NCBI RefSeq assembly: GCF_009720365.1
Contig: NZ_WBZD01000043.1
Coordinates: 1-64,000 of the forward strand
Source: Catellatospora paridis
Lineage (GTDB): Bacteria; Actinomycetota; Actinomycetes; Mycobacteriales; Micromonosporaceae
Reading direction: 5' to 3'
Length of the DNA stretch: 64,000 nucleotides
Below, in pieces: positions 43,183 through 51,250 of the stretch. The position numbers were made by a program, and so were the translations under genes. The notes beneath the pieces are model-generated. The model saw only the letters and a list, made by a program, of their open reading frames with translations. It ran no database searches and was not told where the DNA came from. The stretch's first letter is position 1. The number at the start of each line of letters is the position of its first letter.

Positions 43183-43248
43183 AAGATCTGTTTTTGTGGA
43201 CGCTGGGTGTCGTCATGACGACGTCAGGCGTCCACAAAAACAGATCTT
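43183..43248. repeat. 21-bp perfect inverted repeat with BglII-type AGATCT arms
   Basis: The arms 43183-43203 and 43228-43248 are perfect complements (AAGATCTGTTTTTGTGGACG in the left arm) with a 24-base loop that itself contains CGTCATGACG. It lies midway between the two inverted copies of the 55-bp element and may be a bidirectional terminator or a small palindromic mobile element. No gene is seen in 43128-43364. Confidence 0.8.
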
Positions 43249-43364
43249 GTCGCGTCACGCCCAACGGCGGCGATCTGCACGGCCGGCACGCCCATCGCGA
43301 ATACCGGCAGACACGCACATCGCGGGCCGCCGCGCACAACACCGCAGCTCCGCCCCAACGCCAC

Positions 43365-43418
43365 GTTGAGAAGGTGCCCTTCCGCTACCTATAGCGATGT
43401 GAAGGTGCCCTTCCTTTC
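43365..43418 (-). repeat. Palindromic repeat element, inverted copy overlapping the GH63-like gene end
   Basis: The reverse complement of the element at 43073-43127: GTTGAGAAGGTGCCCTTCC, CGATGTGAAGGTGCCC and TTCCTTTC. Here 30 bases are coding for the last residues LERKGTFTSL of the GH63-like protein. Confidence 0.82.
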
Positions 43419-44867
43419 GAGGGTGTGGTGGCCGGGGGGCAGGGGGATGGTGCGGTCGGGGAGGGCGAGGGTGATCGGGCCGTCGGTGTCGACGGTGAAG
43501 GTCGTGTCGTCGGCGATGAGGGTCAGCCGGGTGTCGGCGATGCGGAGGTTGCGGATGCCGGTGCGGCCAGGCAGGTGGGGGCGGTAGTGGACGGTACGGG
43601 TGAGGGCGTCGACGCGGAAGCCGAGCACGTGTTCGATGAGCATGGAGATCGGGGCGAGGGCCGACCAGCCACAGAAGTCGGGGCGGACCGGGGTGCGGTC
43701 GTCCTTGGCGGTGGACGGCGCCGGGCGGGTGGGTGAGTAGGCCTCCCAGATCGTCGGGGGCGAGTACGACGACCAGGTGTCGGCCATGTGGCGGATGAGG
43801 TCGAGCGAGGCACGGTGGGCCAGCTCGGCGTGTCCCGAGTCGGCCAGGGCGCGGGCGCTCGCGTAGGCGACGGGGATCCACACGCCGCCGCGCCAGTACA
43901 TGCCGTCGGGGCGGAACTCCGGGTCGTCGCGGGCCACCGACGGCCAGGGCACCGGCCCGCCGAAGCACTTGGGGTCGGCCAGAGCCGCGGCCAGCGCGTC
44001 GGCCTGGGTCGCGTCGCAGGCGCCGGCCAGCAGCGGCCAGTACACCGCGGGTGTGCGCACCCGGTGGAAGTTGTACGGCTCCTCGGCGAAGCGGTCGAAG
44101 TAGGAACCGTGCTCAGCCGACCAGAAGTCGTTCACCAGCGCGACGAGCCGGGCGTGGTGCGCGTCGTACTCCTCGGCCAGTTCGTCGGAGCCGATGAGCC
44201 GGGCCAGCGTCGCGATGGACCGGGCGGACAGGGCCTGCTGGGCCGCGACGTCGAACCACAGGATGCCGCCGGAGGTGCCGTGCTCGCCCTGGATCGGCGC
44301 GCGGGGCGTGTTGTCCATGCCGCTGGTCACGCCCTCCCACAGGTAGCCGCGGGGCACGCGCTCGACCGTGGTCGCGATGTTGCTGTGCGGGAAGCGGCTG
44401 CCCGCCGGGGTGCCCTCCATGAACGCGAAGTGCTGCTGCAGGTAGGCCCTGTCGCGCAGCAGCCAGCGCACCCGGTCGAGGTCGCCGGTGTGGCGGACGT
44501 ACTCCTCTTCGGACCAGGCGAACAGCGGCGGGTTGTCCGGGTGGTGGATCTTCAGGGACGTCGGCTCGGCGTCGTACATCGGGCGGTAGAAGTTGTCGAA
44601 GCTCTCCACCCCGGGGAACAGGTCGGGGGCGTACTTGCAGAAGTGCGCCATGAAGCACGTGTCCCAGATCCAGATGGTGTCCGGGTCGAAACCCTCGTCC
44701 ATGTACGGCGAACGCGGCGCGCCCTCCCGCGTCACGACGTGCTGGTACGCCAGCTCCCAGGCGGCCCAGTACAGCTCGACGAGCCCGGGTTCTGCGTCGA
44801 GGACGGGCGAGGGCAGCGCGGACCGGTCCAGCGGGCGGCCGACGGCGACAGGCTGGGGCAGGTTCAT
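43389..44867 (-). CDS. GH63-like glucosidase (MGH1/mannosylglycerate-hydrolase type)
   Basis: 492 residues, cytoplasmic. The (alpha/alpha)6-barrel pattern of GH63-like and trehalase-like enzymes is visible: TIWIWDTCFMAHF at about 64-76, GMDNTPRAPIQ, DGMYWRGGVWIPVAYASA and IWEAYSP, the last carrying a catalytic-type Glu. The substrate is probably an alpha- or beta-linked oligosaccharide from the binding-protein system upstream. The ATG overlaps the permease stop codon by four bases. The gene ends in the 54-bp palindromic element at 43365, which supplies its last ten residues. Exact specificity is not clear. Confidence 0.87.
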   Translation of the reverse strand: MNLPQPVAVGRPLDRSALPSPVLDAEPGLVELYWAAWELAYQHVVTREGAPRSPYMDEGFDPDTIWIWDTCFMAHFCKYAPDLFPGVESFDNFYRPMYDAEPTSLKIHHPDNPPLFAWSEEEYVRHTGDLDRVRWLLRDRAYLQQHFAFMEGTPAGSRFPHSNIATTVERVPRGYLWEGVTSGMDNTPRAPIQGEHGTSGGILWFDVAAQQALSARSIATLARLIGSDELAEEYDAHHARLVALVNDFWSAEHGSYFDRFAEEPYNFHRVRTPAVYWPLLAGACDATQADALAAALADPKCFGGPVPWPSVARDDPEFRPDGMYWRGGVWIPVAYASARALADSGHAELAHRASLDLIRHMADTWSSYSPPTIWEAYSPTRPAPSTAKDDRTPVRPDFCGWSALAPISMLIEHVLGFRVDALTRTVHYRPHLPGRTGIRNLRIADTRLTLIADDTTFTVDTDGPITLALPDRTIPLPPGHHTLERKGTFTSL

Positions 44868-45775
44868 TTGATCTCCGCGATGGCGACGCCCTTGTCGATG
44901 TACTTCTGCCCGAGGGCGTACAGGACGACGGGTGGGATGAGCGAGATGACGATGGCCGCCATGAGCATGGGCAGCGATGAGCCGAACGGCGAGGTGAAGT
45001 AGAGCAGGCCCAGCGGCAGGGTCCGGTTCTCCTCGCCGGTGAGGTAGATCAACGGGCCGAACAGCTCGCGCCAGCTGCCCAGGAACGTGAACACCGCGAC
45101 CACGATGATGACCGGCTTGGACTGCGGCAGGATGATGTGCCACCAGGTGCGCAGGGTGCCGCAGCCGTCGATGCGGGCGGCCTCGTCGACCTCGCGCGGC
45201 AGGCTGAGGAAGAACTGCCGGAACAGGAAGATCTCGAACGCCGCCCCGAACAGCTTCGGGATCAGCAGCGGGTAGAAGGTGTCGATCCAGCCGATCTCGC
45301 GGTAGAAGCGGTACAGCGAGATCGTCATGACCTGGCCGGGCAGCATCATCGTGGCGAGCACGACCATGAACAGCGCGTTGCGGCCGGGGAAGCGGAACCG
45401 GGAGAAGCCGTATGCCACGAACGACGACGACAGGATGTTGACCACGACGGCGTACACGGCGAGCCACAGGCTGTTGCCGATGTAGTGCAGGAACTCGTAC
45501 TTGAAGATGACGTCGGTGAAGTTCTCCCAGCGGAACGGGCTCGGGATCCACTCGAACGGGGTGGCGAAGTACTGGTTGGTGTCCTTGAGCGACTGCGACA
45601 CCAGCCATACGAACGGGAACAGCAGCAGCAGGCAGAACAGGCTCAGTGCCGCGATCCGCGCGGTCAGCTCCCAGCGCGCCCGGCTGTTGCGGCGGCGGCG
45701 CACGGTGGCGGTGCGCGCGGCCGGGGCGGCGGGCGGCACGTCGCCGCTGCGCGGCTTGTCCAACACGTCTTGCAT
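44864..45775 (-). CDS. Carbohydrate ABC transporter permease, MalG-like
   Basis: 303 residues with six membrane helices. The EAA loop, which contacts the ATPase, is EVDEAARIDGCGTLRTWWHIILPQSKP in the family pattern EAA-x3-G-x9-I-x-LP. The N-terminus is a charged cytoplasmic tail (TARTATVRRRRNSRARW). It follows the MalF-like gene by 27 bases. ATPase genes are absent here; such systems in actinobacteria usually share the MsiK ATPase encoded elsewhere. Confidence 0.94.
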   Translation of the reverse strand: MQDVLDKPRSGDVPPAAPAARTATVRRRRNSRARWELTARIAALSLFCLLLLFPFVWLVSQSLKDTNQYFATPFEWIPSPFRWENFTDVIFKYEFLHYIGNSLWLAVYAVVVNILSSSFVAYGFSRFRFPGRNALFMVVLATMMLPGQVMTISLYRFYREIGWIDTFYPLLIPKLFGAAFEIFLFRQFFLSLPREVDEAARIDGCGTLRTWWHIILPQSKPVIIVVAVFTFLGSWRELFGPLIYLTGEENRTLPLGLLYFTSPFGSSLPMLMAAIVISLIPPVVLYALGQKYIDKGVAIAEIK

Positions 45776-45802
45776 GGCAATCCTCCGGTGGGTGGGCCGC
45801 GG

Positions 45803-46771
45803 TCAGTTCTGGTCGGCGTCGCCGTACGCGGTGAAGCGCCGGGCCAGCCAGAGCACCAGGCCGGTCAGCACCAGGGTCGCGGCGAACATGATGAACGCCA
45901 GCGCCGACGCGTAGCCCATGTCCTGGTAGACGAAGCCCTTGACGTACAGGTAGGTCACGAACGTGCCGAGGCTGTTCTCGTAGCCGAGCGGGTTGCCGGT
46001 GGCGACGCCGCCGCTGTTGGCGAACGCGAGCGGGGTCTCGAAGACCTGGATGTGCCCGATCAGCGCCATGACGGTGTTGAACACGATGACCGGCGACAGC
46101 AGCGGCAGGGTGACCTTGCGGAACATCTGCCACGGCCCGGCCCCGTCGACCCGGGCGGCCTCGAAGTAGCTGGCCGGGATGCCTTTCAACCCCGCCAGGA
46201 AGATCAGCATGGTGCCGCCGGCGAACCACACGTTGACCAGGATCAGCGCGACCAGCGCCAGCCAGGGCTTCTCCGAGTTGCCGAGCCAGTTGACCGGCTC
46301 GGTGCCGAACAGGCTGAGGAACATGTTGGCCAGGCCGACCTCGCCGCCGCGGAACACCTGCTTGAACAGGTACGCGGTGGCGATGCCGACGAGCAGGCTG
46401 GGCACGTAGATCAGGGTGCGGAACACGTGGTTGCCGCGGAAGTCCTTGAACAGCAGCAGCGCCAGGATCAGGCCCAGGCCGATCGAGATGATCGTCGAGC
46501 CGATCACGTAGATCAGCATGTTGCCGGCGATGGTGGCGAACACCGGGTCGTCGGTCAGGATCTTGGAGTAGTTGTCGGTGCCCACGAACCGGATCGTGCG
46601 GAACACGTTGGCCTTGGACAGGCTGGTCATGAACGCGGCGATGAGCGGCGCGACGCCGAACATCAGGAAGCCCAGCAGCCACGGGCTGATGTAGAGGTAG
46701 CCCTGCACGCCCTCGCGCCGCCACCAGCGCCGCTTCAAGCGCGGCCGCTGCTCGGCCGAAACCATGCTCAT
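45803..46771 (-). CDS. Carbohydrate ABC transporter permease, MalF-like
   Basis: 322 residues with six membrane helices. GYLYISPWLLGFLMFGVAPLIAAFM is the first helix, and the EAA loop is FEAARVDGAGPWQMFRKVTLPLLSPVI. The ATG at 46771 has GGAGG about eight bases upstream; a second ATG at 46765 is possible. A longer N-terminus is a shadow. It lies 130 bases downstream of the binding-protein gene. Together with the MalG-like protein it forms the membrane channel. Confidence 0.94.
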   Translation of the reverse strand: MSMVSAEQRPRLKRRWWRREGVQGYLYISPWLLGFLMFGVAPLIAAFMTSLSKANVFRTIRFVGTDNYSKILTDDPVFATIAGNMLIYVIGSTIISIGLGLILALLLFKDFRGNHVFRTLIYVPSLLVGIATAYLFKQVFRGGEVGLANMFLSLFGTEPVNWLGNSEKPWLALVALILVNVWFAGGTMLIFLAGLKGIPASYFEAARVDGAGPWQMFRKVTLPLLSPVIVFNTVMALIGHIQVFETPLAFANSGGVATGNPLGYENSLGTFVTYLYVKGFVYQDMGYASALAFIMFAATLVLTGLVLWLARRFTAYGDADQN

Positions 46772-46901
46772 GATGTACGCCTCCGGTCGGAACCTGTGGA
46801 ACGGCAGTGAACGGGCGGAACGCGGACCGGCAGTCCCCGTGGCGGCCGGTCGGGCCGGTGCGACCCCGCGTGCATCCGCGGGGCCGCACCGGCGGGTCAC
46901 G

Positions 46902-48212
46902 CTACTGCGACAGCAGCGCGTTGCCCTTCTTCTCGATCTCGCCGGCGGCCTGCTCGGGGGTGAGCTTGCCACGGCCCAGGTCGTCGATGATCAGACCGAC
47001 GTCCTTGCCCAGCTCCTCCTTGACGGTCAGCAGACCGGGGCGGAACGCGGGCACCGAGGCCAGCAGGGTCGGCGCGAAGTCCTTCGGGGTGATGAAGTCC
47101 GGCAGCTTCTTCAGCGCCTCGACGTCGACCGGCACGTCGCTGAACTTCGCGAACTCGACCTGGTTCTCGGTCTTGAGCATCCACTTGAGGAACTCCCAGG
47201 CCTGCTTCGGGTGCTCGCTCTCCGCGGAGATCGCGTACCCGTTGGCACCGGAGTAGAGGGCCAGGCTGTCGCCGACCTTCGGCAGGGGGAAGACGCCGAT
47301 GTTCGGGGACTTGGCGGCGATGTCGGCGAAGTTCCAGGGACCGACCCGGGCCATGGCCACCTTGCCGGTACGCAGGCTGTCCAGGTCGCCGTTGAGCCAC
47401 TGGTTCTCGCGCTGCTCGTCGATCGGCGGCACGATCTTGTCGGTGAACAGGCTGGCGTAGTCGGCCAGGCCCGCGATGCCCTGCGGGCTGTTCACGGTGA
47501 CCTTCGTCGGGCTGACGAAGCTGTCGTACAGCGAGCCGCCGCGCATCGCGATCAGCGACTCCCAGAAGTTGAGGCTGCCCGGGTGCAGGGCGTACTGGGT
47601 GACCTTGCCGGAACCGTTGACCTTGGTGAGCTTCTTGGCCATCTCCTTGAAGGCGTCGAAGGTCATCGGCACGGCCGGGTCGGGCGTGGCCACGCCGGCG
47701 GCCTTGAACAGGTCCTTGTTGTAGCCGACCAGCGGCACGGAGATGCCGACGGGCATCGCGTACTGCTTGTCCTTCCAGCCGAACACCCCGACCGGGCCGG
47801 GCTGGGCCCCCGCGATCGCGCCGGAGTAGCCGTCCATCTTCTTGAGGTCGGCGAAGACCTCGTTGTCGAAGTACGACGCCGCGAAGCAGGAGCACAGGCC
47901 GACCACGTCGTAGGCGTTGCCGCCGGCGGTGGTGGTCTTCACCTTGTCCCAGTACGCGTCCCAGGGCAGGAACTCAGACTTGATCTTGATGTTGGGGTTG
48001 GCGGCCTCGAAGCCGTCGAGCCACTTGCGGTAGAGCGCGTCCTTCTCGGGGGTGTTGCTCCACCAGCCCCAGCTGATGGTGACCGGGCCGCTTTCGGCCT
48101 CGGGTTCGTCGGCAGTGCCACAGGCCGCCGTGACGAGCGAAGCGGCCAGCAGCAGCGCGCTCAGGACGACGCCGGGCCTCCGGCGGGACTTCCTGGATCG
48201 AGCATGCTCCAT
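46902..48212 (-). CDS. Carbohydrate ABC transporter substrate-binding lipoprotein
   Basis: 436 residues. A signal peptide (GVVLSALLLAASLVTAACG) ends in lipobox TAAC. It is a family 1 solute-binding protein (ITISWGWWSNTPEKDALYRKWLDGFEAANPNIKI-type N-lobe). AGGAG is seven bases upstream of the ATG. The gene heads the transporter operon, divergent from a LacI regulator. An operator-like palindrome lies 127-142 bases upstream. Mannooligosaccharide binding is inferred from the GH5 endo-mannanase and GH1 neighbours. Confidence 0.94.
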   Translation of the reverse strand: MEHARSRKSRRRPGVVLSALLLAASLVTAACGTADEPEAESGPVTISWGWWSNTPEKDALYRKWLDGFEAANPNIKIKSEFLPWDAYWDKVKTTTAGGNAYDVVGLCSCFAASYFDNEVFADLKKMDGYSGAIAGAQPGPVGVFGWKDKQYAMPVGISVPLVGYNKDLFKAAGVATPDPAVPMTFDAFKEMAKKLTKVNGSGKVTQYALHPGSLNFWESLIAMRGGSLYDSFVSPTKVTVNSPQGIAGLADYASLFTDKIVPPIDEQRENQWLNGDLDSLRTGKVAMARVGPWNFADIAAKSPNIGVFPLPKVGDSLALYSGANGYAISAESEHPKQAWEFLKWMLKTENQVEFAKFSDVPVDVEALKKLPDFITPKDFAPTLLASVPAFRPGLLTVKEELGKDVGLIIDDLGRGKLTPEQAAGEIEKKGNALLSQ

Positions 48213-48338
48213 AGTGAACTCCTGTGAGGTGCGATGCGCGTGGAGAGGTGCGGAAGCGTTGCGTCCGGCCGGCATCGTGCGGGCCCCCGGAGCGATCCCC
48301 CGGCGGTCCTGTCGCGATCCATCTAGACGCGATGGCGA

Positions 48339-48354
48339 ACTAAATCGAAACAGT
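48339..48354. promoter_or_regulatory. LacI-type operator, transporter side
   Basis: ACTAAATCGAAACAGT, a 16-bp imperfect palindrome around CG, matching the ideal ACTAAATCGATTTAGT at 13 of 16 positions. It lies 127 bases upstream of the binding-protein start in the 394-base divergent region, and pairs with the site at 48549. Confidence 0.7.
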
Positions 48355-48548
48355 GACCGGGACCATAGCCCGCCCTCGCAAGTACGTCAACACCGTGTTA
48401 CGCCGGAAACTTTTGCGCCATGTCCCCAGAGGAGTATCACCGCAGATGAGACCGCATCCCCTCCTGCTTCAGCGATCAGCCAGGTTCCGCCTCGGATCGA
48501 CCGGGGTCTTCCGCACGACGGAGCGCACTGCTACTGTCCCGGTCCGTA

Positions 48549-48564
48549 ACGAAATCGGTTTAGT
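48549..48564. promoter_or_regulatory. LacI-type operator, regulator side
   Basis: ACGAAATCGGTTTAGT, matching the ideal ACTAAATCGATTTAGT at 14 of 16 positions. It lies 43 bases upstream of the LacI start codon and is likely the autorepression site. The rest of the 48213-48606 region shows no gene. Confidence 0.75.
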
Positions 48565-48606
48565 AGCAACGACCAGGGAGCTGCCCATGCGGAACGGAGG
48601 ACGGCC

Positions 48607-49629
48607 GTGAAGCGCCCGACCATCGCCGACATCGCCGGCCGCGCGGGGGTGTCCCGGTCCGCGGTCTCGTTCGCGCTCAACGACCAGCCCGGCGTGTCCG
48701 AGGAGACCCGGCAGCGGGTCCTCGCCGTGGCGTCCGAACTGGGCTGGCGGCCGCACAGCGCGGCTCGCGCCCTGCGCGGCGGCCGGGCCGGCGCGATCGG
48801 GCTGGCCCTGCAACGGCCCGCGCGGCTGCTCGGCGCCGAGCCGTTCACCATGGAGCTGATCAGCGGCCTGGAGTCCGAGTTGTCGGCCCGCTCCTGCGGG
48901 CTCAACCTGCAGGTCGTCGAGGACACCGAGGCCGAGATCGCCACCTACCGCCGGTGGTGGGCCGAGCACCGGGTCGACGGCGTCATCGTGCTCAACCTGC
49001 GCGACGACGACCCGCGCGTCGGCGTACTGGAAGACCTGCACCTGCCCGCGGTCGTCATCGGCGGGCCCGCCGGCACCGGCACGCTGCCGAGCATCTGGTC
49101 ACAGGACGCGGCCGGCATGACCGACGTCGTGGAATACCTTGCGGCGCTGGGCCACCGGCGGCTGGCCCACGTGTCCGGCGACCCGAACATGCGCCACATC
49201 GTGGACCGCGCCGACGCGTTGCGGGAGGTGTGCCGCCTGCGCGGCCTGCCCGAGCCGACCACGGTGCGCGCCGACTACTCCGACGAGGACAGCGCGCAGG
49301 CCACCCGGCGGCTGCTGGCCTCGCCGGACCGGCCGACCGCGATCATCTACCACACCGACCTGACCGCGGTGACCGGCCTGGAAGTGGCGCTGGAGATGGG
49401 CCTGTCCGTGCCGGACGAGCTGTCCCTGGTCGCCTTCAACGACTCCCGGCTGTGCCGCCTGGTCAACCCGAAGCTCACCGCGCTGGCCCACGACATCCCG
49501 GGCCGGGGCGCGCAGGCGGCGCGCATGCTCTTCGCCGCCATCGAGAGCGGGCCGGGGGCCGACTCCCAGCCCGCCGAGCCCTACCGGCTGCTGCCGCGCG
49601 GCAGCACCGGGGTCTACCGCACGCGCTGA
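48607..49629 (+). CDS. LacI family repressor of the mannan-type locus
   Basis: 340 residues. A helix-turn-helix at 5-28 (TIADIAGRAGVSRSAVSFALN) and hinge (RPHSAARALRGGRAGAIGLA) precede the sugar-sensor domain. GGAGG is six bases before the GTG. It is divergent from the transporter operon and cotranscribed with the GH1 gene (39 bases apart), with sites of the ACTAAATCG type on both sides. It is only distantly like the CebR-like protein at 1275, and its operator is different, so the two regulons should not cross. Confidence 0.93.
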   Translation: MKRPTIADIAGRAGVSRSAVSFALNDQPGVSEETRQRVLAVASELGWRPHSAARALRGGRAGAIGLALQRPARLLGAEPFTMELISGLESELSARSCGLNLQVVEDTEAEIATYRRWWAEHRVDGVIVLNLRDDDPRVGVLEDLHLPAVVIGGPAGTGTLPSIWSQDAAGMTDVVEYLAALGHRRLAHVSGDPNMRHIVDRADALREVCRLRGLPEPTTVRADYSDEDSAQATRRLLASPDRPTAIIYHTDLTAVTGLEVALEMGLSVPDELSLVAFNDSRLCRLVNPKLTALAHDIPGRGAQAARMLFAAIESGPGADSQPAEPYRLLPRGSTGVYRTR

Positions 49630-49668
49630 TCCGCCCGACAGGGCCCGCACCCGCAAGGAGAGCCGCCG

Positions 49669-51099
49669 ATGACCGCCCCCACGGAGACCGCGCCCGACCG
49701 CCGCCACGCACCCCCGGAGTTCCCCGCGGGATTCCGCTGGGGCGCGGCGACCGCGGCGTTCCAGGTCGAGGGCGCCCTGGACGTCGACGGGCGTACGCCG
49801 TCGGTCTGGGACACCTTCACCGCCGTCCCCGGCCGGGTGGACAACGGCGACCGGGCCGACCTGGCCGTCGACCACTACCGCCGCTACCGCGACGACGTGG
49901 CGCTGATGGCGCAGCTCGGCCTGAACACGTACCGCTTCTCGGTGTCGTGGCCCCGGGTGCAGCCCGACGGGCGCGGTGCGGCCAACGGCAAGGGGCTGGA
50001 CTTCTACTCCCGGCTGGTGGACGAACTGCTGGCCAACGGGATCGAGCCGATGCTGACCCTCTACCACTGGGACCACCCGCAGGTGCTGCAGGACGCGGGC
50101 GGCTGGGCCGACCGGGACATGACCGAACGCTTCGCCGACTACACCGCGCTGGTCGCGGCACGGCTCGGCGACCGGGTGCCGCTGTGGGTCACCCTGAACG
50201 AGCCGTGGTGCACCGCGTTCCTGGGCCACGCCTCCGGCATCCACGCCCCCGGCATCGCCGACGACGCCACCACCCTGACCGTGGCCCACCACCTCAACCT
50301 GGCCCACGGCCTGGGCGTGCAGGCACTGCGAGCGGCCCTGCCACGCACCGCGCAGGTGTCCGTCGCGCTCAACCCGGCCCCGGTGCGCACTCCCGTGGAC
50401 ACCCCGGAGAACCGGGACGCGGTGCGCCGGGCCGACGCGCTGCGCAACCGGATCTTCCTGGACCCGCTGCTGCGCGGGGAGTATCCGGCCGACCTGATCG
50501 CCGACACCGCGCACATCACCGACTGGGGCTTCGTGCGCGACGGGGACCTGGCCACGGTCACCGCCCCGATCGACGTGCTCGGCGTGAACTACTACACGCC
50601 GCTGTACGTCGCCGCCGGTCCCGGCCCCGCCGACCCGTACAACCGCTGGGTCGGCAGCGACGGCCTGGTCCACATCGCCCCCGCCGACGGCCCGTCCACC
50701 ATCCACGGCGTCGTCGACGCGGGTGCGCTGCGCGAGCTGCTCAACCGCATCCGCCACGACTACGGTCCGGTGCCGATCGTCATCGCCGAGAACGGAATGG
50801 CCTCGGCCGACACGGTCGGCCCGGACGGGCGCGTCGACGACGCGGGCCGGGTCGCCTACCTGCACGCCCACCTGGCCGCACTGCACGACGCCATCACCGA
50901 CGGCGTGGACGTGCGCGGCTACGTGATGTGGTCCCTGATCGACAACTTCGAGTGGGTGTACGGCTACAGCCAGCGCTTCGGCCTCATCCACGTCGACCGG
51001 GACACCCAGCACCGCACGATCAAGAACAGCGGCCACTGGTTCCGGCAGGTCATCGCCGCGAACGCCATCCCACCCCTGGACCCGCCCGCAGCCGGCTGA
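49669..51099 (+). CDS. GH1 family beta-glycosidase (glucosidase/mannosidase)
   Basis: 476 residues, cytoplasmic. Acid/base Glu178 is in TLNEP and nucleophile Glu374 in IAENG. The N-terminus FRWGAATAAFQVEG is typical. It is a paralogue of the enzyme at 6354-7760. In this locus it should split imported beta-1,4-linked oligosaccharides, possibly mannobiose or mixed gluco-manno-oligosaccharides. AAGGAG is nine bases before the ATG. It shares a transcript with the LacI repressor gene. Confidence 0.94.
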   Translation: MTAPTETAPDRRHAPPEFPAGFRWGAATAAFQVEGALDVDGRTPSVWDTFTAVPGRVDNGDRADLAVDHYRRYRDDVALMAQLGLNTYRFSVSWPRVQPDGRGAANGKGLDFYSRLVDELLANGIEPMLTLYHWDHPQVLQDAGGWADRDMTERFADYTALVAARLGDRVPLWVTLNEPWCTAFLGHASGIHAPGIADDATTLTVAHHLNLAHGLGVQALRAALPRTAQVSVALNPAPVRTPVDTPENRDAVRRADALRNRIFLDPLLRGEYPADLIADTAHITDWGFVRDGDLATVTAPIDVLGVNYYTPLYVAAGPGPADPYNRWVGSDGLVHIAPADGPSTIHGVVDAGALRELLNRIRHDYGPVPIVIAENGMASADTVGPDGRVDDAGRVAYLHAHLAALHDAITDGVDVRGYVMWSLIDNFEWVYGYSQRFGLIHVDRDTQHRTIKNSGHWFRQVIAANAIPPLDPPAAG

Positions 51100-51157
51100 C
51101 GGGCGTAGCAAGGAGCGGACCCGGGGACGCCTGCGTCCGTATTGGTTCAAAGATGCG

Positions 51158-51173
51158 CATTAATCGAAGCACG
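51158..51173. promoter_or_regulatory. Possible LacI operator upstream of the endo-mannanase gene
   Basis: CATTAATCGAAGCACG keeps the TnAATCGAA core of the site at 48339 (10 of 15 bases identical), but is only half-palindromic. It lies 77 bases upstream of the GH5 start codon. Weak evidence for common control. Confidence 0.4.
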
Positions 51174-51250
51174 TCGCGTTCGGGGCGCCCGGCCCCGGAC
51201 GCGGCGCTCCCCCCCAGAGCACCAGGAGAGACACAGGTAGGAGACCTGGC

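Noticed and set aside
43073-43418. CRISPR-like array from the repeated AAGGGCACCTTC units
   Set aside because: There are only paired units in palindromic, inverted arrangement, with no regular spacers or cas genes.
23650-43418. Insertion sequence formed by the repeat elements
   Set aside because: No transposase gene, no target-site duplication and no long terminal repeats are seen; the elements are short palindromes.
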